A stretch of DNA of 64,000 nt from Deinococcus arcticus. Its GTDB lineage: Bacteria > Deinococcota > Deinococci > Deinococcales > Deinococcaceae. The notes beneath the pieces are model-generated. The model had not been told where the DNA came from. It did not search any database and saw only the letters and a list, made by a program, of their open reading frames with translations. Location of the stretch: assembly GCF_003028415.1 (NCBI RefSeq), contig NZ_PYSV01000008.1, forward strand, positions 62,001 through 126,000, in the 5' to 3' direction. The translations under genes were made by a program, and so were the position numbers. This document shows, piece after piece, positions 7,993-19,297 of the stretch (its first letter is position 1; the number at the start of each line of letters is the position of its first letter).

Positions 7993-9314
7993 CAATGGTT
8001 CGGACAGTTTCAGGCCGCTTTGAGACCGAAATTCAGTGGCCTGGACGGCATGGCTTCTAATTCATCGAAGTAGTCATTCAGGCCGAGTTGCACCAAAATG
8101 ACTTCAGCAAACAGGGCGTTATACGCCCTGCGCTTCATATCTTCCAGGTGAAACACCAGCCCCTGGCCACTGCCCGCCTGTCGTAACGCCTCCAGGCGAG
8201 CGACGTTCAGCATCAGCATCACCATGTTCCAGTGCGCCTCCAGGGCCGGCTGCGCCCGAACCTGAGCATCTTGCCCACCCAAGAACTGCTTCTGATCACG
8301 GAAGATCAGTTCAATCTCGAACCGACTCTTGTAGAACGCCACCACCTCATGGGCGGGCATGTGAACTGCCGTGCTGAACAGCACGGCGTAGGCGCTGACC
8401 TGTCCTCGGCGGTTCAACTGCTGCACCACCACCACGCGCACAGGCAGATTCCAGTGGGTGCGCCAGACCACTTGGGTCAGTACGCGTTCGATGTTGGTCT
8501 CGGACACCACCTCGAAGCGTGACAGATCGTCGAAGGTGACCTTTCCATCGTACTTTTTCGGTCTTCCACGGCGCTTCTCGTGCTCGCCTGACTTGACATA
8601 CTTCAGGTCGGCGTTGCGTTGCATCTTCGAGACCACCGGCAGGCCATGACGTGTCATGGCCTGCACGAAGTCCTGATGGGCATAGTTTCCATCTGCCACG
8701 ACCGCGGCCACCTCAAGTTGAGGGAGCGCCCGCAGACCGTGCAGCACATCATCCAGCTGACGAATCGCCTGGGCCATGCGGTTGCCCGCTTCTGGTTGGG
8801 TCTGCGTTTGGCGCGCGTGAATTGGAAAGGCCTGGCGGTGCTGCACTTCCACCAGGGCGCAGCACGACTGCTCGATGCCCTGCTCGACATGCCCCGTCGC
8901 CCCATTCCAGAACGCACCGATATGGTCGGTTGTTGTGCCCGCTTTCCGGTGAAACGAGGCGTCAATGGCCAAGACGAAGAGCGGGCTGATCAGCCCGCTC
9001 TCAATGCCCGCCTGAACGGCCTGAAGCTGAAGCGACCACCACGGAAGGGCCCCCTTGTCTGTCCGATGGAGCCAGCGCCGAATCGTTCGGTCAGAGCAGC
9101 CTGCGTACCGGGAGAGATTCAAGGCATTCAGACGCCCAGGGACCGCCAGAAATACGCTGAGCACGACCGTCAGAAATCGCCGTTGCGTTTGGCGCAGGGT
9201 GGTGCCTCTGAGGACGTGTTCGAGGATGCTGAGGAGGCCGACCGGAAGCGATTGATTCATCACCACAGTGTCGAGGCAGCATCGTGCGCTCCGCGAAAAC
9301 TGTCCGAACCATTG
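7993..9314 (-). mobile_element. IS4-family insertion sequence, 1322 bp, complete
   Basis: The ends are perfect 18-base inverted repeats CAATGGTTCGGACAGTTT (7993-8010 and complement 9297-9314). A 5-base target duplication ATGAG lies at 7988-7992 and 9315-9319. The single transposase gene is intact, so the element may be active and recent. It landed in the end of repeat R2. A 21-base near-copy of its left end, with two changes, remains at 53034-53054. Confidence 0.9.
8010..9260 (-). CDS. IS4-family transposase
   Basis: A DDE transposase of 416 residues. Asp100 (VLAIDASFH), Asp190 (AVVADGNY) and Glu317 are the expected metal ligands; Glu317 is in the IS4 signature Y-(2)-R-(3)-E-(6)-K, seen as Y310, R313, E317 and K324 in FYKSRFEIELIFRDQK. 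A helix-turn-helix-like N-terminus precedes the catalytic core. The ATG at 9260 was chosen because a longer reading frame back to 9350 would translate the terminal inverted repeat and outside sequence. The TGA stop overlaps the left inverted repeat. Confidence 0.92.
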   Translation of the reverse strand: MNQSLPVGLLSILEHVLRGTTLRQTQRRFLTVVLSVFLAVPGRLNALNLSRYAGCSDRTIRRWLHRTDKGALPWWSLQLQAVQAGIESGLISPLFVLAIDASFHRKAGTTTDHIGAFWNGATGHVEQGIEQSCCALVEVQHRQAFPIHARQTQTQPEAGNRMAQAIRQLDDVLHGLRALPQLEVAAVVADGNYAHQDFVQAMTRHGLPVVSKMQRNADLKYVKSGEHEKRRGRPKKYDGKVTFDDLSRFEVVSETNIERVLTQVVWRTHWNLPVRVVVVQQLNRRGQVSAYAVLFSTAVHMPAHEVVAFYKSRFEIELIFRDQKQFLGGQDAQVRAQPALEAHWNMVMLMLNVARLEALRQAGSGQGLVFHLEDMKRRAYNALFAEVILVQLGLNDYFDELEAMPSRPLNFGLKAA

Positions 9315-9575
9315 ATGAGACGGCGTCAAAAGAAATGCTGCCGAACGCAAGAATTTCTCGCATCGGCCGCTTCCCGATCACGTCCTCCCCACACCCCCCA
9401 AACTGGAACCGCTTCATTCATTCGTTCGTTTGACAAACAAAATTGCCAGGGCGCAGCATCTGAGCACACAACCCTGCCCTGCACTCAGATCCCCTGTATC
9501 TGACGACGTTTTCTGCCCTTTGTGCGTCCTGGCCCCCGGTGCCGGGAAGGCCCGCTCTTGCCCAAGGACCCTGCC
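9315..9575. other. Gap upstream of the ROK regulator with TTGACA-containing palindrome
   Basis: No gene is seen in these 261 bases. GTTTGACAAAC (9428-9438) is a short palindrome that also holds TTGACA, a possible -35 box, although no good -10 is visible 17 bases on. It is a reasonable place for autoregulation of the ROK-transporter operon. Confidence 0.35.
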
Positions 9576-10919
9576 ATGCTGCACGACGAACCCCACAGCG
9601 CCGATACCCTGGACCTTGCGGCCATCCGTGCACGGCACACGCTGCTGCTGCTGGGGCTGCTGTGGAACCGCGACCTGGCGCGCGTGGACATGGCCCGCGA
9701 ACTGGGGCTCTCGCGCAGCGCGATCAGCTCGATTGTTACGGAGCTGATCAGCGTGGGGCTGGTGCAGGAGGTGGGCACGCGGGGCAGCAGCGGCGTGGGG
9801 CGCAAGGCCACCCTGCTGAACCTGAACACCCGCGCCGCCGCGCTGCTGGCGGTGGACCTGGGGGCCAGCCACGCCCGGGTGGACGCCCTGGACCTGCACT
9901 GCCGCACCCTGGCCACCCAGAGCGTGCCGCACGACATTCAGGCCGGGCCGCGCGCCACCTACGCCCTGCTGCACGAGCTGAGCCAGGAGGTGCTGCGCGC
10001 CGCGCGCCTGAGCCCGGCCCAGGTGGCGCTGGTGGGCGTGGGCATTCCGGGCCCGGTGGACCACGACACCGGCCGCGTGGTGCAGCCCCCCAATATGCCC
10101 GGCTGGGACGGCGAGAACGTGCGCGAGGCCCTGCGCACCCTGCTGGGCCTGGAGGTACTGGTGGACAACGACGCCAATCTGGGCGCCCTGGCCGAGGCCC
10201 GCTTTGGCGCCCACCGGGGCACCCAGGACCTGATTTACGTGAAGGCCGCCACCGGCATAGGCGCCGGGGTGCTGCTGGGCGGACGACTGCACCGGGGCAC
10301 ACGCGGCGGGGCAGGCGAAATCGGGCACATCAGTATCAACGAACAGGGCCCGGTGGGGCGCAGCGGCAACCCTGGCAGCCTGGAAAGTTACGCGGCGGCC
10401 GGCGTGCTCTCCCGCCTGGCCGAGGAACGCCGCGCGGCGGGGGTGCCCACGGCCCTGCCCTCGCCTGTCAGCCTGGGCACGCTGCTCACGCACGCCAACA
10501 CCGATCCGCTGGCCCGCGCCGTGTGGGAAGAGGCCGGTCACCACCTGGGCGTGGCCATCAGCACGGCCCTGAACCTGTTTAACCCGGCGGCGGTGGTCAT
10601 TGGTGGCCGCCTCTCGCAGGCCGGGGACGTGCTGCTGCAGGCGGTGCGCGCCAGTGCCCAGAGCCGCACCATGCGCATCAACGCCGACCGGGTGCGCATT
10701 GACCTGGGCACCCTGGGCAGCGACGCGGGGGTGCTGGGCGCGGGCGCCATGATGCTGGATTCGCTGTTTACCCCGCGCGGCCTGCCGCACCTGTACGGCA
10801 TTGCCCGTGTCAACCAGAGCACCCACGACCTCGCCGCCAGCCGCGCGCCGCCTGGCCTGGGCCCCAGTGACCCAGCCCCTACCCGATCTCATTTTCCCCC
10901 GTTTGGAGGAGTCTCATGA
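9576..10919 (+). CDS. ROK-family transcriptional regulator of sugar transport
   Basis: A 447-residue protein with an N-terminal winged helix ([21 protein letters not shown]) and a C-terminal ROK sugar-kinase fold, as in XylR/NagC-type repressors that release DNA on binding sugar. The fold shows [20 protein letters not shown] and GAGEIGH. The structural zinc site normally formed by His and CxCGxxGC is degraded: His251 remains, but the segment reads [14 protein letters not shown] with no cysteine. AAGGA precedes ATG 9576; an in-frame GTG at 9522 is less likely. Its TGA overlaps the ATG of the sugar-binding protein by four bases, so regulator and importer are one operon and it probably controls that importer. 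Confidence 0.85.
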   Translation: MLHDEPHSADTLDLAAIRARHTLLLLGLLWNRDLARVDMARELGLSRSAISSIVTELISVGLVQEVGTRGSSGVGRKATLLNLNTRAAALLAVDLGASHARVDALDLHCRTLATQSVPHDIQAGPRATYALLHELSQEVLRAARLSPAQVALVGVGIPGPVDHDTGRVVQPPNMPGWDGENVREALRTLLGLEVLVDNDANLGALAEARFGAHRGTQDLIYVKAATGIGAGVLLGGRLHRGTRGGAGEIGHISINEQGPVGRSGNPGSLESYAAAGVLSRLAEERRAAGVPTALPSPVSLGTLLTHANTDPLARAVWEEAGHHLGVAISTALNLFNPAAVVIGGRLSQAGDVLLQAVRASAQSRTMRINADRVRIDLGTLGSDAGVLGAGAMMLDSLFTPRGLPHLYGIARVNQSTHDLAASRAPPGLGPSDPAPTRSHFPPFGGVS

Positions 10920-12151
10920 AAAAAGCCCTGTTGATCGCCGCCGCCCTCGCCGTTCCCACCAGCGCCGCCGCCGCTGGCAAGCTGGAAATCTTCTCGTGGT
11001 GGGCCGGTGACGAGGGCCCCGCTCTGGAAGCCCTGGTCAAGCTGTACAAGCAGCGTTACCCCAGTGTGGCCGTGGACAACGCCACCGTGTCGGGTGGCGC
11101 GGGCACCAACGCCAAGGCCGTGCTGAAAACCCGCATGCTGGGCGGCACCCCGCCCGACTCCTTCCAGGCGCACGCCGGGCAGGAACTCATTGGCACCTGG
11201 GTGGTGGCCAACCGCATGGAGGACCTCAGCGGCCTGTTCAGGTCCGAGGGCTGGGACAAGGCGTTTCCCAAGGACCTCGTACGCCTGATTTCCAGCAAGG
11301 GCGGCATCTGGAGCGTGCCGGTAAACGTTCACCGCAGCAACGTCATGTGGTACAACCCCGCCAGGCTGAAGAGCTGGGGCGTCACTGTGCCCAAGACGTG
11401 GCCTGAATTCCTGAGCACCTGCACCAAACTCAAGGCCAAGGGCGTGGCCGCCCCGCTGGTGGTGGGCGAGAACTGGACCCAGCAGCACCTGTGGGAATCC
11501 GTGGCAATCGGCACCCTGGGCGCCCAGAACTGGGAAAACCTGTGGGCCGGCAAGCTGAAGTTCACCGACCCCCGGGTCGTGGGCGCTTTTACCACCTTCG
11601 GCAAGGTCATGGACTGCGCCAACAAGGACGCCTCGGGCCTCAGCTGGCAGCAGGCCAGTGACCGCATCATCAGCGGCCAGAGTGCGTTTAACATCATGGG
11701 CGACTGGGCCGCCGGGTACTTCACCACCACCAAGAAACTGGCCCCCAACACCGGCTTTGGCTGGGCCCCGTCCCCCGGCACCACCAAGACCTTTGTGATG
11801 CTGGCCGACTCTTTCGGGCTGCCCAAGGGCGCCAAGAACCGCGCCGAGGCCCTGAACTGGCTGCGCGTGCTGGGCTCCAAGGCCGGCCAGGACGCCTTTA
11901 ACCCCCTCAAAGGCTCGATTGCTGCGCGCACTGACAGCGACCTGAGCAAGTACAACACCTACAGCCGCTCGGCCGCCGCCGACTGGAAGAGCAACAAGAT
12001 CGTGGGCTCGCTGGTCCACGGCGCCGTGGCCCCCGAGAGCTTCATGAGTGCGTTCGGCACGGTGATTGATCAGTTCGTGGCCAGCCGCAACAGCGCCGGC
12101 GCCGCTGCCGCCGCCCAGCAACTGGCCGTACGCGCCGGCATCGGCAAGTAA
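10916..12151 (+). CDS. Glucose/mannose ABC transporter substrate-binding protein
   Basis: An extracytoplasmic binding protein of the CUT1 family, 411 residues with a signal peptide (cleavage near SAAAA, residue 20). The mature start [19 protein letters not shown] and blocks such as [32 protein letters not shown] and [10 protein letters not shown] are, from memory, nearly those of the structurally known Thermus thermophilus glucose-binding protein, so glucose or galactose is the likely ligand. GGAGG precedes the ATG, which overlaps the stop of the ROK gene. Confidence 0.93.
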   Translation: MKKALLIAAALAVPTSAAAAGKLEIFSWWAGDEGPALEALVKLYKQRYPSVAVDNATVSGGAGTNAKAVLKTRMLGGTPPDSFQAHAGQELIGTWVVANRMEDLSGLFRSEGWDKAFPKDLVRLISSKGGIWSVPVNVHRSNVMWYNPARLKSWGVTVPKTWPEFLSTCTKLKAKGVAAPLVVGENWTQQHLWESVAIGTLGAQNWENLWAGKLKFTDPRVVGAFTTFGKVMDCANKDASGLSWQQASDRIISGQSAFNIMGDWAAGYFTTTKKLAPNTGFGWAPSPGTTKTFVMLADSFGLPKGAKNRAEALNWLRVLGSKAGQDAFNPLKGSIAARTDSDLSKYNTYSRSAAADWKSNKIVGSLVHGAVAPESFMSAFGTVIDQFVASRNSAGAAAAAQQLAVRAGIGK

Positions 12152-12162
12152 GTCAAGCAGGA

Positions 12163-12220
12163 GGCGGTGCGCGGTGTGCGGTACGCGGTGTTGACCGCGC
12201 CCTGCTGCCCGCGCACCGCT
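12163..12220. repeat. Reiterated-word spacer element (GCGGTGT class)
   Basis: Between the binding protein and permease 1. Four near-tandem words (GCGGTGC, GCGGTGT, GCGGTAC, GCGGTGT) are followed after about 20 bases by the complement GCGCACCGC. A hairpin here could separate the highly expressed binding-protein message from the permease message, a common arrangement in sugar operons. Confidence 0.55.
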
Positions 12221-12245
12221 CCCCTGTTCTAAAGGAGGCCCATCC

Positions 12246-13370
12246 ATGAAAGGCCTGAGTAAAGACCGGCTGTGGTCGGTCGCCGTACTGCTGCCCAGCG
12301 TTGTGCTGATCGCGGTGTTTGTGTACGGGTTTATCGCGCGCAGTGTGTACGTCAGCCTGACCGACTGGGGCAACGATCCCGCCCAGGCGCTGGCGCTGGA
12401 CCCGGTGATCCGGTTTATCGGGCTGGCCAACTACCAGGACCTGTTTACCGGCTTCTTGCAGGGTCGTTTCCGCCAGGAACTGGTGAGCACAGTGTTTTTC
12501 ACCGCCTTTTTCATTCTGGGCTGCCTGGGTCTGGGGCTGGGGCTGGCCCTGATCCTGGACCGCAACCCCCGGGGCGAGGGGCTGTGGCGCACCATCTTCC
12601 TGTTTCCCATGAGCCTGTCGTTCATCGTGACCGGCACCATCTGGCGCTGGATGCTGCAGCCCGGCGGCGGCGTGAACCAGGCGCCCACGCTGTTCGGGGC
12701 CCCGCCCAGCACCTTTCCCTGGCTCAGCAGCACCGAGGCCATCTGGAAGTTCGACTGGAACAGGCTGCCGCTGCTGACCGCCAGCGTGGTGGCCGCAGTG
12801 CTGATCGTGGTGGCGGTGCGGGCCCTGCGCGCCGGGGACCGCCGCCGTACCCTGGTCGCTGCCCTCTGCGCGGCCCTGCTGCTGGGCTGGGCGCTGCTGG
12901 TGGCCCCCAACCTGAAATTGCTGCCCGCGCCGGAGCTTCACGGCTTCAACCTCGCCCTGATCGGCATCATCATTGCCGCCGTGTGGCAGATGAGCGGCTA
13001 CACCATGGCGCTGTATCTGGCCGGGCTGCGCGGCATTCCCGAGGAACTGCGCGAGGCCGCGAAAGTGGACGGCGCCGGCGACCTGGGCATGTACCGCCAT
13101 GTGATCTTCCCGCTGCTGGCGCCCATCTCCCTGTCCGCCATGATCGTCCTGGGCCACATCAGCCTGAAAATCTTCGATCTCGTGTACGCCATGTCGGGGC
13201 CCGACAACATCAACACCAGCGTGCCGGCCCTGAACATGTACCTCACCAGCTTCCGGCAGAACCAGTTCGCGCTGGGGGCGGCCATTGGCACCATCCTGCT
13301 GATTCTGGTGGCCTTCGTGATTGTGCCGTATCTGGCCTCGCAGTTCCGGGGCGAGGAGGGACACGCGTGA
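12246..13370 (+). CDS. Sugar ABC transporter permease 1 (MalF type)
   Basis: An inner-membrane subunit of the glucose importer, 374 residues. The EAA loop that contacts the ATPase is seen as [17 protein letters not shown] near residue 265. Between about residues 160 and 230 there is an extra stretch with two hydrophobic segments around a basic RAGDRRR loop, making it longer than typical 290-residue permeases. AAAGGAGG precedes the ATG. It is followed by permease 2; no ATPase gene is nearby, so the importer probably uses a shared ATPase encoded elsewhere. Confidence 0.92.
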   Translation: MKGLSKDRLWSVAVLLPSVVLIAVFVYGFIARSVYVSLTDWGNDPAQALALDPVIRFIGLANYQDLFTGFLQGRFRQELVSTVFFTAFFILGCLGLGLGLALILDRNPRGEGLWRTIFLFPMSLSFIVTGTIWRWMLQPGGGVNQAPTLFGAPPSTFPWLSSTEAIWKFDWNRLPLLTASVVAAVLIVVAVRALRAGDRRRTLVAALCAALLLGWALLVAPNLKLLPAPELHGFNLALIGIIIAAVWQMSGYTMALYLAGLRGIPEELREAAKVDGAGDLGMYRHVIFPLLAPISLSAMIVLGHISLKIFDLVYAMSGPDNINTSVPALNMYLTSFRQNQFALGAAIGTILLILVAFVIVPYLASQFRGEEGHA

Positions 13371-13379
13371 GGGTAGACG

Positions 13380-13501
13380 GTCGAAGGTTGATGGGTGATG
13401 GAGGAGGGGCGGCAATGATGTTGAAGGTTCGAGGTGGCAGGTTGGTTGGCGAGTGGCGCGCTGTTTCTATCAACCATGAACCATCAACGGTCAACGCGGC
13501 T
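13380..13501. repeat. Reiterated-word spacer element (TTGATGG class), copy 1
   Basis: Between the two permease genes. GGTCGAAGGTTGATGGGTGATGG-like words at the left face ATCAACCATGAACCATCAACGG at the right. The ~150-base gap has no ribosome site except close to the next ATG. The same words recur at 17809, 24697, 25441 and 42106. (Each quoted string is split across imperfect repeats; the core word is GGTTGATGG.). Confidence 0.6.
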
Positions 13502-13521
13502 CCGCGCAGCGGAGGCCCCGC

Positions 13522-14388
13522 ATGACCACCACCCTCCCCACCCACACGGCCCCGGCGGCAGCCCCCAGAAAGCCGCTGCGGCCGGGCCGCGTGGCCATGT
13601 ACGCCCTGCTGGTGCTGGCCGCCCTGTTTTTCCTGGTGCCGGTGTACCTGCTGTTTGCCACGGCCCTGAAAAGCCCGGACGCCATTGCCGAGGCCACCAC
13701 GTGGCACTGGCCCAGCGTGCTGAACTGGGGCAGTTTCCGTGACGCCTGGGCCAAGATTGGCGGCAACATGCTCAACAGCGTGTTTCTGGCGGTGGTGGCC
13801 ACCCTGCTCAGCGCCGTGCTGGGCAGCCTGAACGGCTACGCCCTGAGCAAATGGAAGTTCCGGGGCGCCAACACCCTGTTCGCCCTGATGCTGTTCGGCA
13901 TGTTCATTCCGTACCAGGCCGTGCTGATTCCGCTGTTTCAGTTCATCAAATCGCTGGGGCTGTACGGCTCCATCTGGGGCCTCATCCTGGCGCACGTGGT
14001 GTACGGCCTGCCCATCACCACCCTGATTTTCCGCAACTTCTACGCCGATGTGCCCGACGCCCTGATTGAAGCCGCCACCATTGACGGCGCGGGCTTCTGG
14101 CAGATCTACGGCAAGGTTATCTTCCCCATCAGCATTCCGGGCTTCGTGGTGGTCATCATCTGGCAGTTCACGCAGGTGTGGAATGAATTCCTGTTTGCCG
14201 CCACCCTCACGAACACCAGTTCGCAGCCCGTCACCTACGCCCTGTCGCAGCTGGCAGGCGGGCAGGCGGTCAGCTGGAACCTTCCCATGGCCGGCGCCAT
14301 CCTGGCCGCCCTGCCCACGCTGCTGGTGTATATCCTGCTGGGCCGCTACTTTGTGCGCGGCCTGCTGGCGGGGAGCGTGAAGGGGTAA
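13522..14388 (+). CDS. Sugar ABC transporter permease 2 (MalG type)
   Basis: The second membrane subunit, 288 residues, six hydrophobic segments and the EAA loop [15 protein letters not shown] near residue 188. The N-terminal tail is rich in Pro and Ala. It completes the membrane part of the glucose importer and is the last gene of the ROK operon. The ATG has AGGCC upstream rather than a strong ribosome site, which suits translation coupled to the preceding gene or leader structure. Confidence 0.92.
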   Translation: MTTTLPTHTAPAAAPRKPLRPGRVAMYALLVLAALFFLVPVYLLFATALKSPDAIAEATTWHWPSVLNWGSFRDAWAKIGGNMLNSVFLAVVATLLSAVLGSLNGYALSKWKFRGANTLFALMLFGMFIPYQAVLIPLFQFIKSLGLYGSIWGLILAHVVYGLPITTLIFRNFYADVPDALIEAATIDGAGFWQIYGKVIFPISIPGFVVVIIWQFTQVWNEFLFAATLTNTSSQPVTYALSQLAGGQAVSWNLPMAGAILAALPTLLVYILLGRYFVRGLLAGSVKG

Positions 14389-14394
14389 ACAGAA

Positions 14395-14492
14395 GGCCAT
14401 GAGCCATGAGCTCTGAGCCGTGAGCAAAAAAGCATCTGGGCCATGCGTTATGGGGGCTGTTCCCCATGGCCCATGGCCCAGAGCCCATGGCC
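14395..14492. repeat. Reiterated-word spacer element (GCCATGAGC class), copy 1
   Basis: Words GGCCATGAGCCATGAGC and GAGCCGTGAGC are followed by CCATGGCCCATGGCCCA and GAGCCCATGGCC, giving a long imperfect hairpin after permease 2. A second element of this class lies at 19209-19272 between nuoD and nuoE. It may act as the operon's 3' end. Confidence 0.6.
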
Positions 14493-14549
14493 TCTTTTCC
14501 CCCTCTTACACTTCCGTCAGGCTGCCCCCGCTATGCTGTACCCCACTTC

Positions 14550-15698
14550 ATGACGATTCCCGAATCCCCCCCCGTGTTCGTTGTGACGGCGGAACCGGCG
14601 CGGGCCCAGGCCCTGCGGCCGCTGCTGCCCCGGGCCAACGTCCGCCATATCAGTGACGCCGAAACGCTGCTGCGCGAAGCCCACGTGACCCCTCCTGATG
14701 TGGCGCTGCTGTACACCGACACGCCCGGCGTGCCGCTGCACGGGGTGCTGCCCATGCTGCGCCAGCGCGCCGAACTGGCCGGCACCTACTGGCTGGCGGT
14801 GGGCTCGCGGGGCCTGGGCGAGATGCTGACGGCGGGGGTGGACGCCCTGATCAGCGAGGCCACCCCGCCCCAGGCGGTGGCCGTGCAGGTGCAGACCCTG
14901 CTGGCCCGCGCGCAGCAGCACCGCGACGCCCAGGGACGGGTGGTGTCGCTGCAGCGGCGCCTGGACACCTGGGAGCACGAGGAGCGGGTGCGCGACCAGC
15001 TCGTGCACATGCTGGTGCACGACCTGAAAAACCCCATTGCCGCCGTGATGGGCCTGCTGGAAATCGTGCAGGAAGACCCCCGCGTGCCCGACGACAACCG
15101 CGACCTGCTGAAAGTGGCGCGCGACGAAACCCAGCACCTGCTGCACCTCGCCGTGAACATGCTGGACGTGCGCAAGATTCAGGCGGGCAAGATGAACCTG
15201 CGCCGGGAGCTGATGTTCACTCCCATGTTCCGCGAGGTGGTGGAACTGGCCTGCGGCGATGTGGGCAGCGGTCTGCGCGACCGCCACCTGCGCGTGGAGG
15301 TGGAACAGGACCTGAGCCCTGCCAGCGCCGACCCCGAGATTCTGCGCCGGGTGCTGGCCAACCTGATCAGCAACGCCCTGAAACACACCATGACCGGCGG
15401 CCTGATCGTGGTGACTGTGCGCGGGCACGGCGACACAGTGCAGATCACGGTGCGTGACGACGGCGAGGGCATTCCCGAGGACGACATTCCCAACCTGTTT
15501 GCGGCCTTTGAGCAGTCCCGCCTGACCCTGCACGGGCGCTTTGACACCGGCATGGGCCTGGCTTTTTGCAAGCTGGCGGTGGAAGAACACGGCGGCAAGA
15601 TCTGGGTGGATTCGGTGCGCGGGCAGGGGGCCACCTTCACCTTCACCCTGCCCCTGGCCGCCGATAACGAGGACGACGACTTCGCGGAACTGGTGTAG
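14550..15698 (+). CDS. Sensor histidine kinase with N-terminal receiver-like domain
   Basis: 382 residues, soluble. Residues 1-115 look like a degenerate receiver ([16 protein letters not shown], then [10 protein letters not shown]), followed by a coiled coil, a HisKA domain with phospho-acceptor His157 in [10 protein letters not shown], and an HATPase domain with N-box NALKHT, G1 DDGEGIP and G2 GMGLAFC. It has no membrane segment, so the signal is internal or comes from a partner. The ATG lies 12 bases after TATGCT (14532-14537), giving a leader of only a few bases. No response regulator lies next to it. Confidence 0.88.
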   Translation: MTIPESPPVFVVTAEPARAQALRPLLPRANVRHISDAETLLREAHVTPPDVALLYTDTPGVPLHGVLPMLRQRAELAGTYWLAVGSRGLGEMLTAGVDALISEATPPQAVAVQVQTLLARAQQHRDAQGRVVSLQRRLDTWEHEERVRDQLVHMLVHDLKNPIAAVMGLLEIVQEDPRVPDDNRDLLKVARDETQHLLHLAVNMLDVRKIQAGKMNLRRELMFTPMFREVVELACGDVGSGLRDRHLRVEVEQDLSPASADPEILRRVLANLISNALKHTMTGGLIVVTVRGHGDTVQITVRDDGEGIPEDDIPNLFAAFEQSRLTLHGRFDTGMGLAFCKLAVEEHGGKIWVDSVRGQGATFTFTLPLAADNEDDDFAELV

Positions 15699-15773
15699 CA
15701 GGGCGGGGCGCTCCGCTTGACAGGGCCCGCCGCTCCCTCATGGAGGCGCCGCACCATCGCCACGGCCTGTTCA

Positions 15774-15815
15774 CCGCTGGCCCCTCCCCGGTGCGGGGAG
15801 AGGCCAGCGGCTTTT
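15774..15815 (+). terminator. Rho-independent terminator of the histidine kinase gene
   Basis: CCGCTGGCC-C-CTCCCC pairs with GGGGAG-A-GGCCAGCGG around a five-base loop, followed by CTTTT. It lies about 75 bases after the kinase stop and before the nuo operon. Confidence 0.75.
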
Positions 15816-16038
15816 GGTCGCCTGTTCGGCGCTCCCCCCTGGCCCGGCCTGCCCCAACCTGCCCATATCACTGTGGGGTGAATCTGCGCCCCAGGCGCAC
15901 AGAACATGCTAGAACAAGGGTGCACCACAAGTCAGGCAAGAGGAGTTCGGACGCACTCTCTTTTTTTCCAGCATTTCGTGCCGTTTTTCACGAGCAGGCC
16001 AGTGAAGGGCGAGTACGCACGCAGAAAGGGGACCTGTT
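15816..16038 (+). promoter_or_regulatory. nuo operon leader region
   Basis: About 220 bases with no gene. CATGCTAGAAC near 15905-15915 could hold a -10 box, and a purine-rich AAAGGGGA (16026-16032) is a likely ribosome site for nuoA. A run of seven Ts lies at 15961-15967. No riboswitch was recognised. Confidence 0.35.
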
Positions 16039-16062
16039 ATCGAATACGCCAATTTTGTCATC

Positions 16063-16398
16063 ATGCTGCTCGTCGCGCTGGGTATTGGCATTGTCGCCGT
16101 CATTGCCAGCGCCATCCTGGGCCCCAAACGCCGGGGCAGCCGCACCAAGCTCATGGCCTATGAAAGCGGCAACGATCCTGAAGGTGGGGTCGGCACGGGC
16201 CAGCGCTTCCCGGTGCATTTCTACCTGGTCGCCATGCTGTTCATCATCTTCGACATTGAAACGGCGTTCTTCTATCCGCTGGCGGTGGCTTACCAGAAGC
16301 TGGTGCCCTTTGCCTTCTTCGAGGCAATTACCTTTGTGCTGCTGCTGCTGGTGGGCTACGTGTACATCCTGAAGAAGAAGGTGCTGGAATGGGCCTAA
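16063..16398 (+). CDS. nuoA: NADH-quinone oxidoreductase subunit A
   Basis: A small membrane subunit of complex I with three hydrophobic segments. YESGNDPEGG and RFPVHFYLVAMLFIIFD are diagnostic. The first ATG (16063) gives 111 residues, but the reading frame continues upstream as IEYANFVI, which matches the position of the EY motif before transmembrane helix 1 in Thermus, and the ribosome site AAAGGGGA is placed for a start at ATC 16039, not ATG 16063. The true start may therefore be a non-standard codon at 16036-16039; no ATG, GTG or TTG exists between the stop at 16003 and 16063. Confidence 0.9.
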   Translation: MLLVALGIGIVAVIASAILGPKRRGSRTKLMAYESGNDPEGGVGTGQRFPVHFYLVAMLFIIFDIETAFFYPLAVAYQKLVPFAFFEAITFVLLLLVGYVYILKKKVLEWA

Positions 16399-16476
16399 GA
16401 GCGGGTACGCCTGTGCCACCTGGTCAAGACAGGCGAAGGGCCGCCCCTGAGCCTCAGGCCACCCGCGCTGCGCGCG

Positions 16477-16556
16477 GTCAAAGAGTGGAAGGGCCGAAGG
16501 GTCTGAGGCCACCGGGTTTCCTTAGCCCCTTCGACCCTCCGACTCTTCGACACTTC
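16477..16556. repeat. Reiterated-word spacer element (CGAAGAGTCGAAGGG class)
   Basis: Between nuoA and nuoB. GTCAAAGAGTGGAAGGGC with CGAAGGGTC (16477-16503) is the imperfect complement of CCCTTCGACCCTCC with GACTCTTCGAC (16525-16554), giving a long hairpin with a roughly 20-base loop in the 187-base spacer. Confidence 0.55.
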
Positions 16557-16585
16557 AGCGTTCCTGGCCACCCGATGGAGGCTGT

Positions 16586-17118
<533 letters not shown>

Positions 17119-17122
<4 letters not shown>

Positions 17123-17808
17123 GCGGCGAGAAACGCACGGGCCGGGAGGGCGGGGTGCAGTCGTCCCAGACGTTGCCGCCGGTGCCTGTCCCGGCGCCTG
17201 TGGTACCAGCCCCCCCCTCGCGCGACGTGGGGCCCCTGATGCGCGAACTGGGCCTGCAGGAAGACCACGCCGCCGAGCCCACCGCCGTGGTACCGGCCGG
17301 ACAGTTGCGCGCCGTCGCCCAGGCCCTCAAAGAGCGCGGCTTCATGCTGATGGACACGGTGGGCCTGGACTACAGCGCCTACCCGGAGCGGCGCCCGGCG
17401 CGCTTTGCCGTGCTGCACAACGTCTATCACCCGCGCGACCACCGCCGCCTGTTTCTGCGGGTGTGGCTGGACGACGGGGAAGCGGTGGACAGCCTGTATC
17501 CGGTGTGGAAGGCCGCCAACTATCTGGAGCGCGAGGTCTACGACCTGCTGGGCATTGTGTTTACCGGCCACCCGGACCTGCGCAAGGTGCTGACCCCCGA
17601 CGACCTCGAAGGTCACCCGCTGCGCAAGGACTTTCCGCTGGGCGAAAGCCCCACCCTGTTCCGCGACGGCCGCTTTCTGGACCCCGCCACCTTCCGCGCT
17701 GGCCTGACTGGCCGCGACGCGGGCCTGACCGGCTACCGGGGCGAATTCCGGAGGGGCGAGAGCGGCGAGCGCCTGCCGCCTGTCATGCCGGAAGGAGGAC
17801 CGAAATGA
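17119..17808 (+). CDS. nuoC: NADH-quinone oxidoreductase subunit C
   Basis: A peripheral-arm subunit close to the quinone site. The signature ERExYDLLGIxFxGHPDLRK is seen as [18 protein letters not shown]. 229 residues with a Pro-rich N-terminal extension ([15 protein letters not shown]), longer than in E. coli-like relatives. The GTG at 17119 overlaps the nuoB stop (GTGA); an in-frame GTG at 17110 is the alternative. Confidence 0.94.
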
Positions 17809-17893
17809 TGGTGATGGGTGATGGTCAACGGTTGATGGAGGGCTGCGCGGGCGCCCTTTCCATCAACCATCCACGTTTCACCATCAACGCGAC
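17809..17893. repeat. Reiterated-word spacer element (TTGATGG class), copy 2
   Basis: Between nuoC and nuoD. GGTTGATGGA (17830-17839) and GGGC pair with GCCC and TCCATCAACC (17859-17868); further GATGG words on the left match CCATCC and CACCATC words on the right. This is the cleanest hairpin of the class. Confidence 0.7.
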
Positions 17894-17905
17894 CGGAGGT
17901 CGCCC

Positions 17906-19207
<1,302 letters not shown>

Positions 19208-19208
19208 A

Positions 19209-19272
19209 GGCCATAAGCCATGAGCTGTGGACCATGAGCCCTCTTCGCCTCATGGCCCACAGCCCAGAGCCC
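19209..19272. repeat. Reiterated-word spacer element (GCCATGAGC class), copy 2
   Basis: Between nuoD and nuoE. AGGCCATAAGCCATGAGC and GACCATGAGCC face CTCATGGCCCACAGCCC and AGAGCC, an imperfect hairpin like that at 14395-14492. Confidence 0.6.
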
Positions 19273-19297
19273 TTTTCAACCAAGGAGCAAGGCCACT

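Noticed and set aside
7672..8073. Plus-strand frame running through repeat R2 into the insertion sequence
   Set aside because: It spans unrelated elements, so it cannot be a conserved protein. A degraded gene before R2 (near 7737) is possible but not supportable.
8619..9503. Plus-strand reading frame across the insertion sequence and beyond
   Set aside because: It runs through an inverted repeat and is antisense to an intact transposase.
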